13,078 nucleotides of DNA from CAVRXQ01 sp963831155 (GTDB lineage: Bacteria; Actinomycetota; Acidimicrobiia; Acidimicrobiales; Bog-793): contig CAWHOY010000003.1 in NCBI GenBank assembly GCA_963831155.1, forward strand, positions 1 through 13,078, in the 5' to 3' direction. Position numbers and translations under genes: made by a program. This document shows, piece after piece, positions 13,065 to 13,078 of this stretch (position 1 is the stretch's first letter; each line of letters begins with the position of its first letter). The notes under the pieces were generated by a model. It was given only the letters and a program-made list of their open reading frames with translations. It was not told where the DNA came from and made no database searches.

Positions 13065-13078
13065 ACTGATAGGAGCGT

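Larger units (their letters stand above)
11625..13078 (+). mobile_element. IS110-family insertion sequence (decayed)
   Basis: The element is bounded by two copies of GGAGCGT, at 11625-11631 and 13072-13078, 1447 bp apart, within the usual size range of IS110 elements. As expected for this family there are no terminal inverted repeats. It has a left non-coding end of about 195 bp that can fold extensively, a frame-broken DEDD transposase, and a right non-coding end of about 205 bp with a hairpin and TTGACA near the tip. The boundaries are inferred from the repeat and from the look of the right end, not from comparison with an empty site. The window ends exactly at the right repeat, so the flanking DNA is not seen. 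Confidence 0.6.

Overview
The window looks like a high-GC actinobacterial chromosome. The signs are high GC with frequent GTG starts, ArsR proteins with CC or CxC thiol motifs, an aquaporin plus FAD oxidoreductase arsenic module, a DosR-like box and an IS110 element. The acidimicrobial side of the phylum is a guess only. No rRNA, tRNA or CRISPR was seen.

Positions 1-1525: a DUF1697 protein (59-610) and a small stand-alone GAF-domain protein (798-1301). The GAF gene has a strong ribosome binding site and, upstream, a palindrome resembling the mycobacterial DosR/DevR box. About 220 bp without a recognisable gene follow.

Positions 1526-4207: a minus-strand operon of an NAD(P)-binding SDR/epimerase-like protein, a six-helix membrane protein and a small cupin. 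It is divergent from a winged-helix (MarR/ArsR-like) regulator. A 20-bp dyad lies between the -35 and -10 elements of the operon promoter, so repression by the divergent regulator is the simplest model. Positions 4253-5829: a DUF4389 membrane protein translationally coupled (ATGA) to a thioredoxin-reductase-like flavoprotein with a CPYC motif. A gene-free stretch (5830-6162) follows.

Positions 6163-11518 form the core of interest, an arsenic-response locus. On the minus strand lie arsR2, then arsR1 and arsM (arsenite S-adenosylmethionine methyltransferase with all four conserved cysteines). On the plus strand lie an AqpS-like aquaporin, a 16-codon micro-ORF and a CoA-disulfide-reductase-like flavoprotein, followed by a phosphate-binding protein PstS. 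Three promoters (arsR1-arsM, arsR2/aquaporin and pstS) carry the same unusual dyad, CATTGA-N6-TCGAT. This is read here as a shared ArsR operator. In this model arsenite induces methylation (ArsM), channel-mediated passage of arsenicals (aquaporin), a disulfide-reducing flavoenzyme and a periplasmic phosphate-binding protein. No arsenate reductase (ArsC) or arsenite pump (ArsB/Acr3) is present in the window. PstS is an orphan, with no PstCAB beside it.

Positions 11625-13078: a decayed IS110-family insertion sequence. Its transposase is split over at least three frames although the DEDD and serine catalytic regions can still be read. It is flanked by GGAGCGT repeats. Its left non-coding end can fold into a bridge-RNA-like structure, and its right end carries a TTGACA element. 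The window stops at the apparent right end of this element.
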